This document shows, piece by piece, positions 58,301-61,245 of a stretch of DNA of 64,000 bases. The stretch is from Mytilisepta virgata (Eukaryota; Mollusca; Bivalvia; Mytilida; Mytilidae): contig CM051519.1 of assembly GCA_028015205.1 (NCBI GenBank), positions 44,863,979-44,927,978 of the forward strand, written 5' to 3'. How positions within the stretch are numbered: position 1 is the first letter of the stretch; each line of letters begins with the position of its first letter. Both the position numbers and the translations under genes were made by a program. Below the pieces are notes generated by a model. The model was not told where the DNA came from. It saw only the letters and a list, made by a program, of their open reading frames with translations, and did no database searches.

Positions 58301-61245
58301 AATAACAGTGCATTGACTTGACATAAAATTCGATATACCAATTCGGCACGAATCTGGGAAAATTCTTAGGAAACCCTAACATTTTCACCCGATTCTAAGC
58401 CTCATCCATATATCGATTTTATGCCAAGTCAATGCACTGTTATTGTCTATATATGCTAGAGGCTGATGCAGTGTTCTGGGAATGTTTTTCTCTCTAAAAC
58501 TTTTTAACAAAAGTATTATACATTGATTTAAATATGATTAGTAATTTTTTATGCATATTTGTAGTTGCTACAAATTTTTTCAGCTCACACAAAATGCCTG
58601 ACTGTTGTAAAATCATTAAATTCAGTAACATTTGAATGAACAAACCATATAAGATTACTGTGGATTCATTAAAATTTGTTGTATACCAATTTTCGTGGTT
58701 TTCGTGGGTCCCAGTAAACCACGAATTTAAATATCCAATGAAAAATAATTTTTTTACTTTAGATTATTTTTTTTGCACTCGAGTTTGAAACCACGGAGGT
58801 TTGATGTACCTATCCGAGGCAACATTGAACAGTTGCGTTGTTACAGCATTAACTTGGATACTGACATATGATGAGTCAGCTATATCCACAGAGGATACAG
58901 TGTTTCATGTAATTTTGTCTTTGGTAACATATAAACGCTCACACAATGTTCTTTAGAAATATTTTGACTGTGTAAATTGTCGGGGAATTCACTTCCGTTT
59001 TTTTTTTTAATTCAAACATTCAAGAAAAAGATTAATCCTAAGTAGGCCTAATCATAAATTACAGTAATAACATCTTGTAAAAACATAATAAAGTAGAAAT
59101 TATTACAATTATCATAATTGGATTAAACATATGTATATATATGCCCCGAGGTATTTGGTGACAAGTGATTGCAATTGTGTCAATAGATATTTCACACCTG
59201 ATTAACCTAACAAGTAAATAATTACGGATTTTTGTCGAGCCTGCGACTTTAGTCGCAGAAAGCTCGACATAGGGATAGTGATCCGGCGGCGGCGGCGGCG
59301 GTGGCGGCGTTAACTCATTTCTTAAAAGCTTTATATTTTAGAAGGTGGAAGACCTGGATGCTTTATACTTTGTATATAGATGCCTTATGTTACGAACTTT
59401 CCGTCTGTCATATGTACATTGTCCTTGACCTCATTTTCATGGTTCAGTGACTACTTGAAAAAAAAGTTAAGATTTTTTGTAATGTTAATTTTTCTCTTAT
59501 TATTAGTAATAGGATAACTATATTTGGTATGTGCGTACCTTGCAAGGTCCTCATCCCCATCAGACAGTTTTCAATTGACCTCGACCCAAATTCACGGATC
59601 AGTGAACAAGGTTAAGTTTTGGTGGTCAAGTCCATATCTCAGATACTATAAGCAATAGGTCTAGTATATTTGGTGTATGGAAGGATTGTAAGGTGTACAT
59701 GTCCAGCTGGCAGGTGTCATCTGACCTTGACCTCATTTTCATGGTTCGGTGGTTATAGTTAAGTTTTTGTGTTTTGGTCTGTTTTTCGAATACTGTATGC
59801 AATAGGTCTACTATATTTGGTGTATGGAAGGATTGTAAGGTGTACATGTCCGACTGGCAGGTGTCATCTGACCTTGACCTCATTTTCATGGTTCAGTGGT
59901 TATAGTTAAGTTTTTGTGTTTTGGTCTGTTTTTCGAATACTGTATGCAATAGGACTACTATATTTGGTGTATGGAAGGATTGTAAGGTGTACATGTCCAG
60001 CTGGCAGGTGTCATCTGACCTTGACCTCATTTTCATGGTTCGGTGTTTATAGTTAAGTTTTTGTGTTTTGGCCTGTTTTTCGAATACTGTATGCAATAGG
60101 TCTTCAGTATTTGGTGTATGGAAGGATTGTAAGGTGTACATGTCCACCTGGCAGGTGTCATCTGACCTTGACCTCATTTTCATGGTTCAGTGGTTATAGT
60201 TAAGTTTTTGTGTTTTGCCTATTTTTCGAATACTGTATGCAATAGGTCTACTATATTTGGTGTATGGAAGGATTGTAAGGTGTACATGTCCAACTGGCAG
60301 GTGTCATCTGACCTTGACCTCATTTTCATGGTTCAGTGGTTATAGTTAAGTTTTTGTGTTTTGGTCTGTTTTTCGAATACTGTATGCAATATGTCTGATA
60401 GCATTTACTTTCATTAGAAATACACGACAGGCGAGACATTTTTGTGTGTCCACTCTTGTGTTAATCTTGTTAAATTCATGACAAGCTTTGTTCGGTTCAA
60501 AATTTGAAGAATCTGTTTGTTAGACTTGGTTTTATAAGTGCTAAAAATCAGTACTTTACTGTACAATATCAAAGTCTGATCAGCACGTTTTTCGCTGTAT
60601 TTTCATGATATCTGATGTGCTAGGCGACAAATTTCAGTATTTCAACAACTTTTTATATTTTTTCTAAGCCAGCAATCCATGAATTTACGTATCCCACGAA
60701 ATGCCTTTTTTTCTCTATCCACGAAAATTGGTATCCACGAAAATAAATGAATCCACAGTAATTAAAGACAGTTTATTAAACAAATGTCATTCACTATTAA
60801 TTTATGAAGGTTTTTTTCTTTACATTTTAATCATACATAAAAAAGCATAAGTGTAAACATGGCTCCTAGTAAGTGACTTGACCTGTTAGCTCCTTTAGTG
60901 TGACCTGCTCTGTTAGCTCCTTTAATGTTACTTGGCCTAATACAAGTTGTAGAATATGAATAAGTTTTTCTAAACATAAGTAAACAAATCAGATTACATT
61001 TAAAATCTTAAATAACATTATCAGTAAGACATTGTAAAATGTTTTAAGATCTGCCTTAAGAGTGTCAGCTTTGTTGTTACTTTGATATTTTTCTAATTAC
61101 AGAAAGCAGCCAGTCATCAGAACCAACTCCATCACAAGGAAATGCTCCATCTGTTCCAGCTGCCCCTCCTCCTCCAGCAGGTGCCCCACCTCCACCTCCT
61201 CCTCCACCACCACCTCCTCCCCCACCCCCTCCACCCCCAATGTAA
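13251..61245 (+). CDS. WASHC4: WASHC4 (SWIP), WASH complex subunit 4; 35 coding exons spanning 48 kb
   Basis: Large scaffold subunit of the pentameric WASH complex (WASH1, FAM21, CCDC53, strumpellin, SWIP). The complex activates Arp2/3 on endosomes to make the branched actin needed for retromer-linked cargo sorting. Thirty-five exons, all GT/AG and phase-compatible, join to 3615 nt (1204 aa plus stop; human about 1173 aa). Family signatures seen: [11 protein letters not shown] at the N-terminus; [13 protein letters not shown] (aa ~45-57); [26 protein letters not shown] (aa ~685); [29 protein letters not shown] (aa 769 on); [76 protein letters not shown]. No signal peptide or membrane segment is apparent, as expected for this cytosolic, endosome-recruited protein. 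The start has an A at -3 and matches the human N-terminus. The odd feature is a C-terminal Ser/Thr/Pro linker and polyproline tail (aa ~1140-1204). Exon lengths and phases were worked out by hand. Alternative exons are possible. Confidence 0.97.
15722..16535 (+). mobile_element. Pearl/Helentron-like element (AGCTCACC family), apparently full length, intron 1
   Basis: The 5' end has AGCTCAC paired with GTGAGCT around an inner GGCC-TATA-AGGCC (15722-15752). The middle holds about four diverged ~170 bp units (CCAATTGGAACCAGACTTGG, AACTTAGTTTAACATAGG). The 3' end has GCGATATAGG, the hairpin AGGCTCTTGAGAGCCT and immediately CTAG (16532-16535). CAGGTGAGC at 16502-16510 is the exact inverse of GCTCACCTG at the 5' end, a subterminal inverted repeat. 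A 105-codon open frame inside the repeats is incidental. Confidence 0.85.
16536..19140. other. Intron 1 interior, mostly nothing recognised
   Basis: AT-rich. 16680-16900 has weak similarity to the AGCTCACC-family unit (GGGGCAATTAATACCAAACT). 17195-17460 contains two diverged copies of a ~180 bp segment (ACATTGTCACAATACATCAAG at about 17112 and 17290). No coding sequence. Confidence 0.4.
19141..19665. repeat. Direct repeats flanking a 17-bp perfect inverted repeat, intron 1
   Basis: CCAATAACAAGG followed by CAATACAGAAA occurs near 19169 and again near 19625. Between them TTTATTAATTAACTAGT (19211-19227) is exactly inverted at 19579-19595. Possibly a small TIR element or a solo insertion with flanking duplication. 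No family assigned. Confidence 0.5.
20073..20212 (+). CDS. WASHC4: WASHC4 exon 2 (aa 18-64)
   Basis: Encodes [17 protein letters not shown] followed by [13 protein letters not shown] and LDPIALQ, among the best conserved N-terminal segments of SWIP. Acceptor TTTTTTTTACAG; donor CAG|GTTTTT. Phase 1 in, phase 0 out. Confidence 0.96.
20268..20629 (+). mobile_element. tRNA-derived SINE, family A, copy 1 (intron 2)
   Basis: The head is a tRNA-like region with an A-box-like TCTTGGTAGTG and the B-box GGTTCAATCCC (about 20273-20341), followed by GGGTCAAACCAAAGACATTA and a shared body, ending ACAATAATTCATCAGTCC. The same body occurs on the minus strand at 30027-30394 and 62971-63318. Imperfect flanking repeats (TTAAGTGTG / TTTAGTGTG) are consistent with a target-site duplication. 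Confidence 0.85.
21279..21444 (+). CDS. WASHC4: WASHC4 exon 3 (aa 65-120)
   Basis: Encodes [18 protein letters not shown], then [10 protein letters not shown] and [11 protein letters not shown], collinear with human LLPYEQSSLLELIKTENK. Acceptor TTTCAG, donor GGAG|GTATGT, phase 0 in and 1 out. Confidence 0.96.
22278..22345 (+). CDS. WASHC4: WASHC4 exon 4 (aa 120-142)
   Basis: Short exon encoding [19 protein letters not shown] and SLLQ. It aligns with the variable linker plus the QIQMGRFISFLQ helix in human. AG/GT borders, phase 1 in, 0 out. Confidence 0.94.
22387..22620. repeat. Probable dispersed repeat fragment, intron 4
   Basis: Not coding. The segment around TTTCATCAATTTACGACTCATCAG resembles a dispersed mussel repeat from memory only. 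No second copy was found in this window. Confidence 0.3.
22900..22982 (+). CDS. WASHC4: WASHC4 exon 5 (aa 143-170)
   Basis: Encodes [20 protein letters not shown] and SCLYALP, matching human ELSCFVTRCYEVV. Phase 0 in, 2 out. It joins exon 6 directly to read ALPRSGPKLI. Confidence 0.95.
23729..23771 (+). CDS. WASHC4: WASHC4 exon 6 (aa 170-184)
   Basis: A 43-nt exon encoding [14 protein letters not shown] (human APKIIETTGVHFQ). The donor is placed at AAT|GTAGGT, because only this keeps the conserved VHFN-VVYEHLG join. A second GT four bases downstream breaks the frame. Confidence 0.9.
24452..24555 (+). CDS. WASHC4: WASHC4 exon 7 (aa 185-219)
   Basis: Encodes [19 protein letters not shown] and [12 protein letters not shown], matching human [22 protein letters not shown]. 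Acceptor ATTTTAG, donor AGAG|GTAATA; phase 0 in, 2 out. Confidence 0.96.
25106..25226 (+). CDS. WASHC4: WASHC4 exon 8 (aa 219-259)
   Basis: Encodes [38 protein letters not shown] and Q, nearly identical to the human KSVHHNPSKFGIQ...[12 protein letters not shown] block. Acceptor AATAATAG, donor CAA|GTCAGT. Phase 2 in, 0 out. Confidence 0.96.
25524..25597 (+). mobile_element. SINE family B, decayed 3' fragment (intron 8)
   Basis: CACCAATAAAAAGTGG...ATAGCCAATTTTGCTGA matches the 3' body of the family B SINEs at 31765-32030 and 35260-35528. The tRNA head is missing. Confidence 0.6.
25773..25890 (+). CDS. WASHC4: WASHC4 exon 9 (aa 260-299)
   Basis: Encodes [20 protein letters not shown] and [19 protein letters not shown], matching human EQQFDS...NSTFAEEFAHSIRSIF. 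Phase 0 in, 1 out at donor ATAG|GTAACT. Confidence 0.95.
26407..26534 (+). CDS. WASHC4: WASHC4 exon 10 (aa 299-341)
   Basis: Encodes [20 protein letters not shown] then [19 protein letters not shown], matching human [24 protein letters not shown]. Acceptor ATGACAG, donor AAAG|GTAGTT. Phase 1 in, 0 out. Confidence 0.96.
27209..27369 (+). CDS. WASHC4: WASHC4 exon 11 (aa 342-395)
   Basis: Encodes [20 protein letters not shown] then [19 protein letters not shown], matching human NIIWFPDNFL and LLDRKSLQAI. Acceptor CACAACAG, donor ACTAG|GTAAAC; phase 0 in, 2 out. Confidence 0.95.
28079..28193 (+). CDS. WASHC4: WASHC4 exon 12 (aa 395-433)
   Basis: Encodes [19 protein letters not shown] and [13 protein letters not shown], matching human DVQSYYVFVSSWMMKME and EDLTNRCNVFIQ. 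Phase 2 in, 0 out. Confidence 0.95.
28839..28964 (+). CDS. WASHC4: WASHC4 exon 13 (aa 434-475)
   Basis: Encodes [20 protein letters not shown] and [20 protein letters not shown], matching human [29 protein letters not shown]. A clean 126-nt phase 0 exon. Confidence 0.96.
29108..29190 (+). mobile_element. SINE family B-like 3' tail (intron 13)
   Basis: Ends in GGCGTAAAACCCCAACTAAA and CAAACAAACAAAAGG, the same AAACCCCAACTAAACAAAC tail as the two complete family B SINEs. The upstream part is not the same body, so it may be a related family or a chimera. Confidence 0.55.
29225..29410. repeat. Dispersed repeat also present at 39405-39600
   Basis: Shares AAAGGCA(G/A)AACA...ACTCATGAGAATG(G/T)GACA followed by an A-rich stretch and a CATGTG(G/C)TC end with 39405-39600 in intron 20. 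The class was not identified. Confidence 0.5.
29495..29692 (+). repeat. (TTTTA)n microsatellite, ~200 bp, intron 13
   Basis: Near-uninterrupted TTTTA pentamers with a few TTTGC and TTTATC variants, 70 bases upstream of exon 14. The open frame across it (Phe/Tyr/Leu only) is an artefact. Confidence 0.9.
29764..29871 (+). CDS. WASHC4: WASHC4 exon 14 (aa 476-511)
   Basis: Encodes [20 protein letters not shown] then [13 protein letters not shown], matching human [25 protein letters not shown]. Acceptor TTCCAG, donor AAG|GTATGA. Phase 0 at both ends. Confidence 0.96.
30027..30394 (-). mobile_element. tRNA-derived SINE, family A, copy 2 (intron 14)
   Basis: Reverse complement of the family A body. 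Its tRNA-like head (ACCGCCTTGGTGGTCTTGTG when read on minus) is at the high-coordinate end and an ATCC-type tail (GGTGGATG on +) at the low end. Flanked by TTAATGACG (30018-30026) and TTAATGATG (30395-30403), a near-perfect target-site duplication. Confidence 0.85.
30427..31274 (+). mobile_element. 848-bp TIR MITE with TA duplication, empty of nested insertion (intron 14)
   Basis: Terminal inverted repeats CTGTGGATTTATT (start) and AATGAATCCACAG (end), each flanked by TA. The interior includes CGTGGGTCCCAGTAAA and CACCTGATTAACCTAA. A second copy at 58658-60758 is 80-90% similar by eye and carries a nested element. No transposase frame, so non-autonomous, of the TA-targeting (Tc1/mariner-like) kind by inference. 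Confidence 0.85.
31590..31680 (+). CDS. WASHC4: WASHC4 exon 15 (aa 512-542)
   Basis: Encodes [20 protein letters not shown] then [10 protein letters not shown], almost the human [20 protein letters not shown]. Acceptor TTTTTTCAG, donor CCAG|GTGACT. Phase 0 in, 1 out. Confidence 0.96.
31765..32030 (+). mobile_element. tRNA-derived SINE, family B, copy 1 (intron 15)
   Basis: The head has an A-box-like GTGGACGAGTGGTCTAGG and the B-box GAGTTCGAATC, resembling a type II (Leu/Ser) tRNA. The tail is AAACCCCAACTAAACAAAC. A perfect 11-bp target-site duplication, ATATGTAATTT, flanks it (31754-31764 and 32031-32041). Confidence 0.92.
32345..32400 (+). CDS. WASHC4: WASHC4 exon 16 (aa 542-560)
   Basis: A 56-nt exon encoding [19 protein letters not shown] (human STKQRRLIVSLALSVGTQM). 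Acceptor TTTCAG, donor ACG|GTAACT. Phase 1 in, 0 out. Confidence 0.95.
32649..34291 (+). mobile_element. Pearl/Helentron-like element (AGCTCACC family), long form, intron 16
   Basis: 5' hairpin AGCTCACCTGACCC-GAA-GGGTCAAGTGAGCT (32649-32679). A unique ~530 bp segment follows, then about six ~170 bp units from 33220 (repeat starts near 33541, 33714, 33881 and 34047). The 3' end has CAGGTGAGCGATACAGG, a hairpin AGGCT...AGCCT and CTAG (34288-34291). The subterminal repeat GCTCACCTG / CAGGTGAGC is exact. The open frames inside it (for example 33151-33471) are repeat artefacts shared with 15746-16063. Confidence 0.88.
34503..34582 (+). CDS. WASHC4: WASHC4 exon 17 (aa 561-587)
   Basis: Encodes [20 protein letters not shown] then ICDLRE, matching human KTFKDEEL...MKKLDLISELRE. 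Acceptor TTTAG, donor GAAAA|GTAAGA. Phase 0 in, 2 out. Confidence 0.95.
35071..35176 (+). CDS. WASHC4: WASHC4 exon 18 (aa 587-622)
   Basis: Encodes [20 protein letters not shown] then [15 protein letters not shown], matching human CDCCFLYWHRAVFPIYLDD. Phase 2 in, 0 out. Confidence 0.96.
35260..35528 (+). mobile_element. tRNA-derived SINE, family B, copy 2 (intron 18)
   Basis: Same head (GTGGCCAAGTGGTCTAG; B-box GAGTTCGAATC), body and AAACCCCAACTAAAC tail as copy 1. Flanked by GCAACGAGATCT (35248-35259) and GCAACAAGATCT (35529-35540), an 11/12 target-site duplication. Confidence 0.92.
35581..36658 (+). mobile_element. Tandem-repeat element with 15-bp 5' hairpin and (CGG)n (GTCGAGC family), intron 18
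   Basis: Begins with a perfect nested hairpin: GTCGAGC and CTGCGACT pair with AGTCGCAG and GCTCGAC (35581-35615). A (CGG)n run follows at 35631-35653, then four units of 146-148 bp starting near 36002, 36149, 36295 and 36443. It ends with CAGGCGAGACATTTTTGTG and CCACTCTTGTG. The inverted subterminal pair is GTCGAGCCTG / CAGGCGAGAC (8/10). A close copy with five units lies at 59234-60459. Confidence 0.88.
36874..36987 (+). CDS. WASHC4: WASHC4 exon 19 (aa 623-660)
   Basis: Encodes [20 protein letters not shown] then [18 protein letters not shown], matching human YMFSALRDCVPAM. The acceptor (TTTATTGAAG) has a weak pyrimidine tract. The intron before it carries a SINE and a tandem-repeat element. 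Confidence 0.94.
37900..38680 (-). pseudogene. Reverse transcriptase relic (Penelope-like by inference), intron 19
   Basis: On the minus strand: [20 protein letters not shown], then [20 protein letters not shown] (RT motif ending near 38485), [34 protein letters not shown] (catalytic motif Y-x-D-D as YKDD near 38370), [20 protein letters not shown]. Frameshifts and stops break it and no GIY-YIG or endonuclease part is visible. The [10 protein letters not shown]...DDVLSLNN pattern is that of the widespread metazoan RT family often annotated as Penelope-like. The assignment below RT level is from memory. The surrounding 37400-37900 is repeat-like and uncoding. Confidence 0.8.
38773..38941 (+). 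CDS. WASHC4: WASHC4 exon 20 (aa 661-717)
   Basis: Encodes [30 protein letters not shown] and [13 protein letters not shown], matching human LCKEIEKDLRL...[14 protein letters not shown]. Acceptor TATGACAG, donor AAAG|GTAAAG. Phase 0 in, 1 out. Confidence 0.97.
39405..39600. repeat. Second copy of the 29225-29410 dispersed repeat (intron 20)
   Basis: Shares CAAAACAATGGGA...AAACTCATGAGAATGTGACA and the CATCATGTGCTC end. AT-rich middle. Confidence 0.5.
39864..40018 (+). CDS. WASHC4: WASHC4 exon 21 (aa 717-768)
   Basis: Encodes [33 protein letters not shown] and [11 protein letters not shown], matching human [19 protein letters not shown] and [11 protein letters not shown]. Phase 1 in, 0 out. 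Confidence 0.97.
40159..42800. mobile_element. Complete but dead pogo/Tigger-like DNA transposon, 2.64 kb (intron 21)
   Basis: Ends are inverted: CCATCTTTTGGTGTGTGTAA (40159 on) and, read inward from 42800, CCGTCTTTTGGTGTGTATTA. Each is flanked by TA (40157-40158; 42801-42802), the Tc1/mariner-pogo target duplication. It encloses the broken transposase at 40795-42099 in the same orientation as WASHC4. The flanking non-coding parts are AT-rich and include repeat-like sequence after 42100. Confidence 0.82.
40795..42099 (+). pseudogene. Pogo-like transposase (HTH_psq / CENPB / DDE_1 type), frameshifted
   Basis: Reads in several frames. The N-terminus [20 protein letters not shown]...KAAGREYTI is an HTH-like start. 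The middle [19 protein letters not shown] is the CENPB-type region. The catalytic core is [13 protein letters not shown] (first Asp, about 41300), [28 protein letters not shown], then LVLDAFLCH (second Asp) and [20 protein letters not shown] (third Asp about 36 residues later). The C-terminus is [22 protein letters not shown] and an acidic tail ([14 protein letters not shown]). The Asp triad is retained, but at least three frameshifts and several stop codons disable it. The longest intact piece is 41525-42103. Confidence 0.9.
43372..43446 (+). CDS. WASHC4: WASHC4 exon 22 (aa 769-793)
   Basis: Encodes [20 protein letters not shown] then NVNNQ, essentially identical to human. Acceptor TTTTTTTTTCAG, donor CAG|GTATGT. 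Phase 0 at both ends. Confidence 0.97.
43870..43974 (+). CDS. WASHC4: WASHC4 exon 23 (aa 794-828)
   Basis: Encodes [20 protein letters not shown] then [15 protein letters not shown], the most conserved block of the family. Phase 0 at both ends; donor ACG|GTGAGT. Confidence 0.97.
44400..44965 (+). mobile_element. Diverged GTCGAGC-family element, intron 23
   Basis: Ends CAGGCGAGACATTTAGTTTG then TCCCCTCTTGTT, matching the 3' end at 36624-36658. Internal units with ACACCTAACCTTGACC and GGTGGGTAC resemble the 147-bp unit loosely. The 5' hairpin was not found. Confidence 0.6.
45090..45179 (+). CDS. WASHC4: WASHC4 exon 24 (aa 829-858)
   Basis: Encodes [20 protein letters not shown] then [10 protein letters not shown], matching human [26 protein letters not shown]. 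Phase 0 at both ends. Confidence 0.97.
45340..45615. repeat. Dispersed repeat resembling a common mussel element, intron 24
   Basis: Block around GAAAATCCCACACCTGGAGG and TGACTTGGGACAGGCACAAA. I recognise this as a high-copy sequence in Mytilus, from memory. A 103-codon minus-strand open frame spans it, but there is no known domain. Confidence 0.5.
45811..46643 (+). mobile_element. Tandem-repeat element with 5' hairpin (ATGCCCC family), intron 24
   Basis: 5' hairpin ATGCCCCTGCGAC-AAAAT-GTCGGGGGGCAT (45811-45841), then a (CCGT)n run, then about four units of roughly 165-175 bp containing GGTTTGTCCGGCTATCTCCT and TTTAATATTTTGTAGGATG. ACAGGGGCAT near 46634-46643 is the inverse of the 5' ATGCCCCTG, a subterminal repeat. 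The terminal 3' hairpin and CTAG are not evident. Confidence 0.75.
47041..47080 (+). repeat. Long poly-T acceptor tract of exon 25
   Basis: About 20 uninterrupted T (with the flanking ATTTTT) directly before GTACAG. Possibly length-variable between individuals. Confidence 0.7.
47081..47125 (+). CDS. WASHC4: WASHC4 exon 25 (aa 859-873), 45-nt exon
   Basis: Encodes [15 protein letters not shown] (human DIRFFREIKDQNDHK). A very long T-run acceptor (about 20 T, then GTACAG) precedes it. Skipping it would keep the frame. Confidence 0.94.
47549..47657 (+). CDS. WASHC4: WASHC4 exon 26 (aa 874-910)
   Basis: Encodes [20 protein letters not shown] then [14 protein letters not shown], matching human [20 protein letters not shown]. 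Phase 0 in, 1 out at donor ATTG|GTAAAT. Confidence 0.96.
48040..48560 (+). mobile_element. Decayed AGCTCACC-family repeat units, intron 26
   Basis: CCTCTGAAACCACTGGGACA, ATTGGGACCAAACTTAATGG and CTCAGTTTAACATAGGACCC match the ~170 bp unit of the family. No 5' hairpin or CTAG end, so a fragment. Confidence 0.65.
49157..49310 (+). CDS. WASHC4: WASHC4 exon 27 (aa 910-961)
   Basis: Encodes [37 protein letters not shown] and ECQTAA, matching human [21 protein letters not shown]. Acceptor TCTTCTAG. A decayed copy of this acceptor and exon start lies about 100 bp upstream. Phase 1 in, 2 out. Confidence 0.97.
49763..50529 (+). mobile_element. Helentron-like element (ATACCCCCC family), apparently full length, intron 27
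   Basis: 5' hairpin ATACCCCCC...GGGGGGGTAT (49763-49793), (CCGT)n, then four ~169 bp units starting near 49843, 50013, 50182 and 50350 (GCGCAACTCCTCCTAGACCG). The 3' end has GCGGGGGGTAT (50488-50498), exactly inverse to the 5' ATACCCCCCGC, then the perfect hairpin TGTGAGC-TTT-GCTCACA, six bases, and CTAG ending at 50529. These are the structural marks of Helentron-associated non-autonomous elements. Second copy at 51359-51789. Confidence 0.92.
50593..50656 (+). CDS. WASHC4: WASHC4 exon 28 (aa 961-982)
   Basis: Encodes [20 protein letters not shown] and K, matching human [21 protein letters not shown]. Phase 2 in, 0 out; donor AAA|GTAAGT. Confidence 0.95.
51359..51789 (+). mobile_element. Helentron-like element (ATACCCCCC family), shorter copy, intron 28
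   Basis: Same 5' hairpin (ATACCCCCC...GGGGGGGTAT) and (CTGT)n run, one full unit and one internally deleted unit, then the same GGGGGTATCC, hairpin TGTGAGC-TTT-GCTCACA and CTAG end. Lies 830 bp from the 49763-50529 copy in the same orientation, across exon 28. Confidence 0.92.
52036..52119 (+). CDS. WASHC4: WASHC4 exon 29 (aa 983-1010)
   Basis: Encodes [20 protein letters not shown] then FFVILPPL, matching human [28 protein letters not shown]. The conserved Pro-Pro is probably where the human disease residue Pro1019 lies (inference from alignment by eye). Phase 0 at both ends. Confidence 0.96.
52879..52975 (+). CDS. WASHC4: WASHC4 exon 30 (aa 1011-1043)
   Basis: Encodes [20 protein letters not shown] then [12 protein letters not shown], nearly identical to human. 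Acceptor TTTTTACAG, donor ATGG|GTAATT. Phase 0 in, 1 out. Confidence 0.97.
53161..53256. repeat. 96-bp near-perfect hairpin, intron 30
   Basis: Two 35-base arms (CATGTTTGGG... and ...CCCAAACATG) pair at about 32 of 35 positions around a 26-base loop. Could be a miniature foldback element. A small-RNA hairpin is possible but unsupported. Confidence 0.8.
53427..53709. mobile_element. 283-bp MITE with ~37-bp TIRs and TTA duplication (Harbinger-like), intron 30
   Basis: Starts GGCCACACCAAATTGATTTT and ends with its diverged inverse, AAAATCAATGTGGTGTGACC. Both ends are flanked by TTA (53424-53426; 53710-53712). The three-base TWA target and GG-CACAC type ends fit PIF/Harbinger MITEs. Confidence 0.85.
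53818..53912 (+). CDS. WASHC4: WASHC4 exon 31 (aa 1043-1074)
   Basis: Encodes [20 protein letters not shown] then [12 protein letters not shown], matching human [26 protein letters not shown]. Phase 1 in, 0 out. Confidence 0.97.
54352..54453 (+). CDS. WASHC4: WASHC4 exon 32 (aa 1075-1108)
   Basis: Encodes [20 protein letters not shown] then [14 protein letters not shown], matching human [25 protein letters not shown]. Phase 0 at both ends. Confidence 0.95.
54454..55201. other. Intron 32, nothing recognised
   Basis: AT-rich. A 111-codon minus-strand open frame at 54686-55021 has an Asn/Ile/Leu/Tyr-rich composition with no recognisable motif, and is taken as chance. Confidence 0.4.
55202..55295 (+). 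CDS. WASHC4: WASHC4 exon 33 (aa 1109-1140)
   Basis: Encodes [20 protein letters not shown] then [11 protein letters not shown], matching human [23 protein letters not shown]. This is the last segment alignable to human SWIP. Phase 0 in, 1 out. Confidence 0.96.
55539..55592 (+). CDS. WASHC4: WASHC4 exon 34 (aa 1140-1158), Ser/Thr-rich linker
   Basis: Encodes [18 protein letters not shown], a low-complexity linker. Support is AG/GT borders (TTCTACAG; ACAG|GTATGT), phase 1 at both ends, and a perfect frame link between exons 33 and 35. It is separated from the last exon by a 5.5 kb intron. It could be skipped without a frameshift. Confidence 0.82.
55593..57399. other. Intron 34, first part: low-complexity DNA
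   Basis: Contains repeated AAAATATGAAAATATTTAAATTG (56090-56175), a stretch of degenerate ATATGATAAGG repeats (56550-56935) and a C-run of about 16 near 56978-56993. No coding sequence seen. Confidence 0.4.
57400..57649. repeat. 125-bp perfect-looking tandem duplication, intron 34
   Basis: The unit beginning CAAAATATTTTCAGAATCGC at 57400 is repeated at 57525 with about two differences (TTTGCAACT / TTTCCAATT). The near-identity suggests a recent duplication. Confidence 0.9.
58297..58448. repeat. 152-bp inverted repeat, ~40-bp arms, intron 34
   Basis: AGACAATAACAGTGCATTGA at 58297 is exactly inverted at the right end (TCAATGCACTGTTATTGTCT, ending 58448). The arms continue through CTTG-ACATAAAATTCGATAT with one or two mismatches. 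Foldback or MITE-like, with no target-site duplication recognised. Confidence 0.85.
58658..60758 (+). mobile_element. TIR MITE, second copy, split by a nested element (intron 34)
   Basis: TIRs CTGTGGATTCATT and AATGAATCCACAG, flanked by TA (58656-58657; 60759-60760). Matches 30427-31274 throughout, apart from the GTCGAGC-family element at 59234-60459, which interrupts it between GGATTTTT and TTAATCTTGT. Confidence 0.88.
59234..60459 (+). mobile_element. GTCGAGC-family tandem-repeat element nested in the MITE
   Basis: Same 5' nested hairpin, (CGG)n and CAGGCGAGACATTTTTGTG end as 35581-36658, with five 147-bp units instead of four (starts near 59653, 59800, 59947, 60094 and 60244). The minus-strand open frames at 59626-60183 are frame-preserved translations of this repeat (147 = 3 x 49), not a gene. 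Confidence 0.9.
61103..61245 (+). CDS. WASHC4: WASHC4 exon 35 (aa 1158-1204), polyproline C-terminus and stop
   Basis: Acceptor CTAATTACAG, phase 1 in. Encodes [17 protein letters not shown], then an Ala/Pro stretch with about 30 prolines interrupted only by AGA, ending PPM-stop (TAA 61243-61245). Mixed CCT/CCA/CCC codon use argues against a recent pure-triplet slippage tract. Human SWIP has no such tail as far as I recall. WASH1 itself has a polyproline region, and polyproline is a typical profilin or SH3 ligand, but no binding can be read from sequence alone. Confidence 0.88.

Noticed and set aside
59626..60183. Minus-strand open frames with a repeated [12 protein letters not shown] motif
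   Set aside because: They are translations of the 147-bp repeat (divisible by three, so the frame persists). The same DNA occurs at 36014-36590 with stops in places. Not a protein family.
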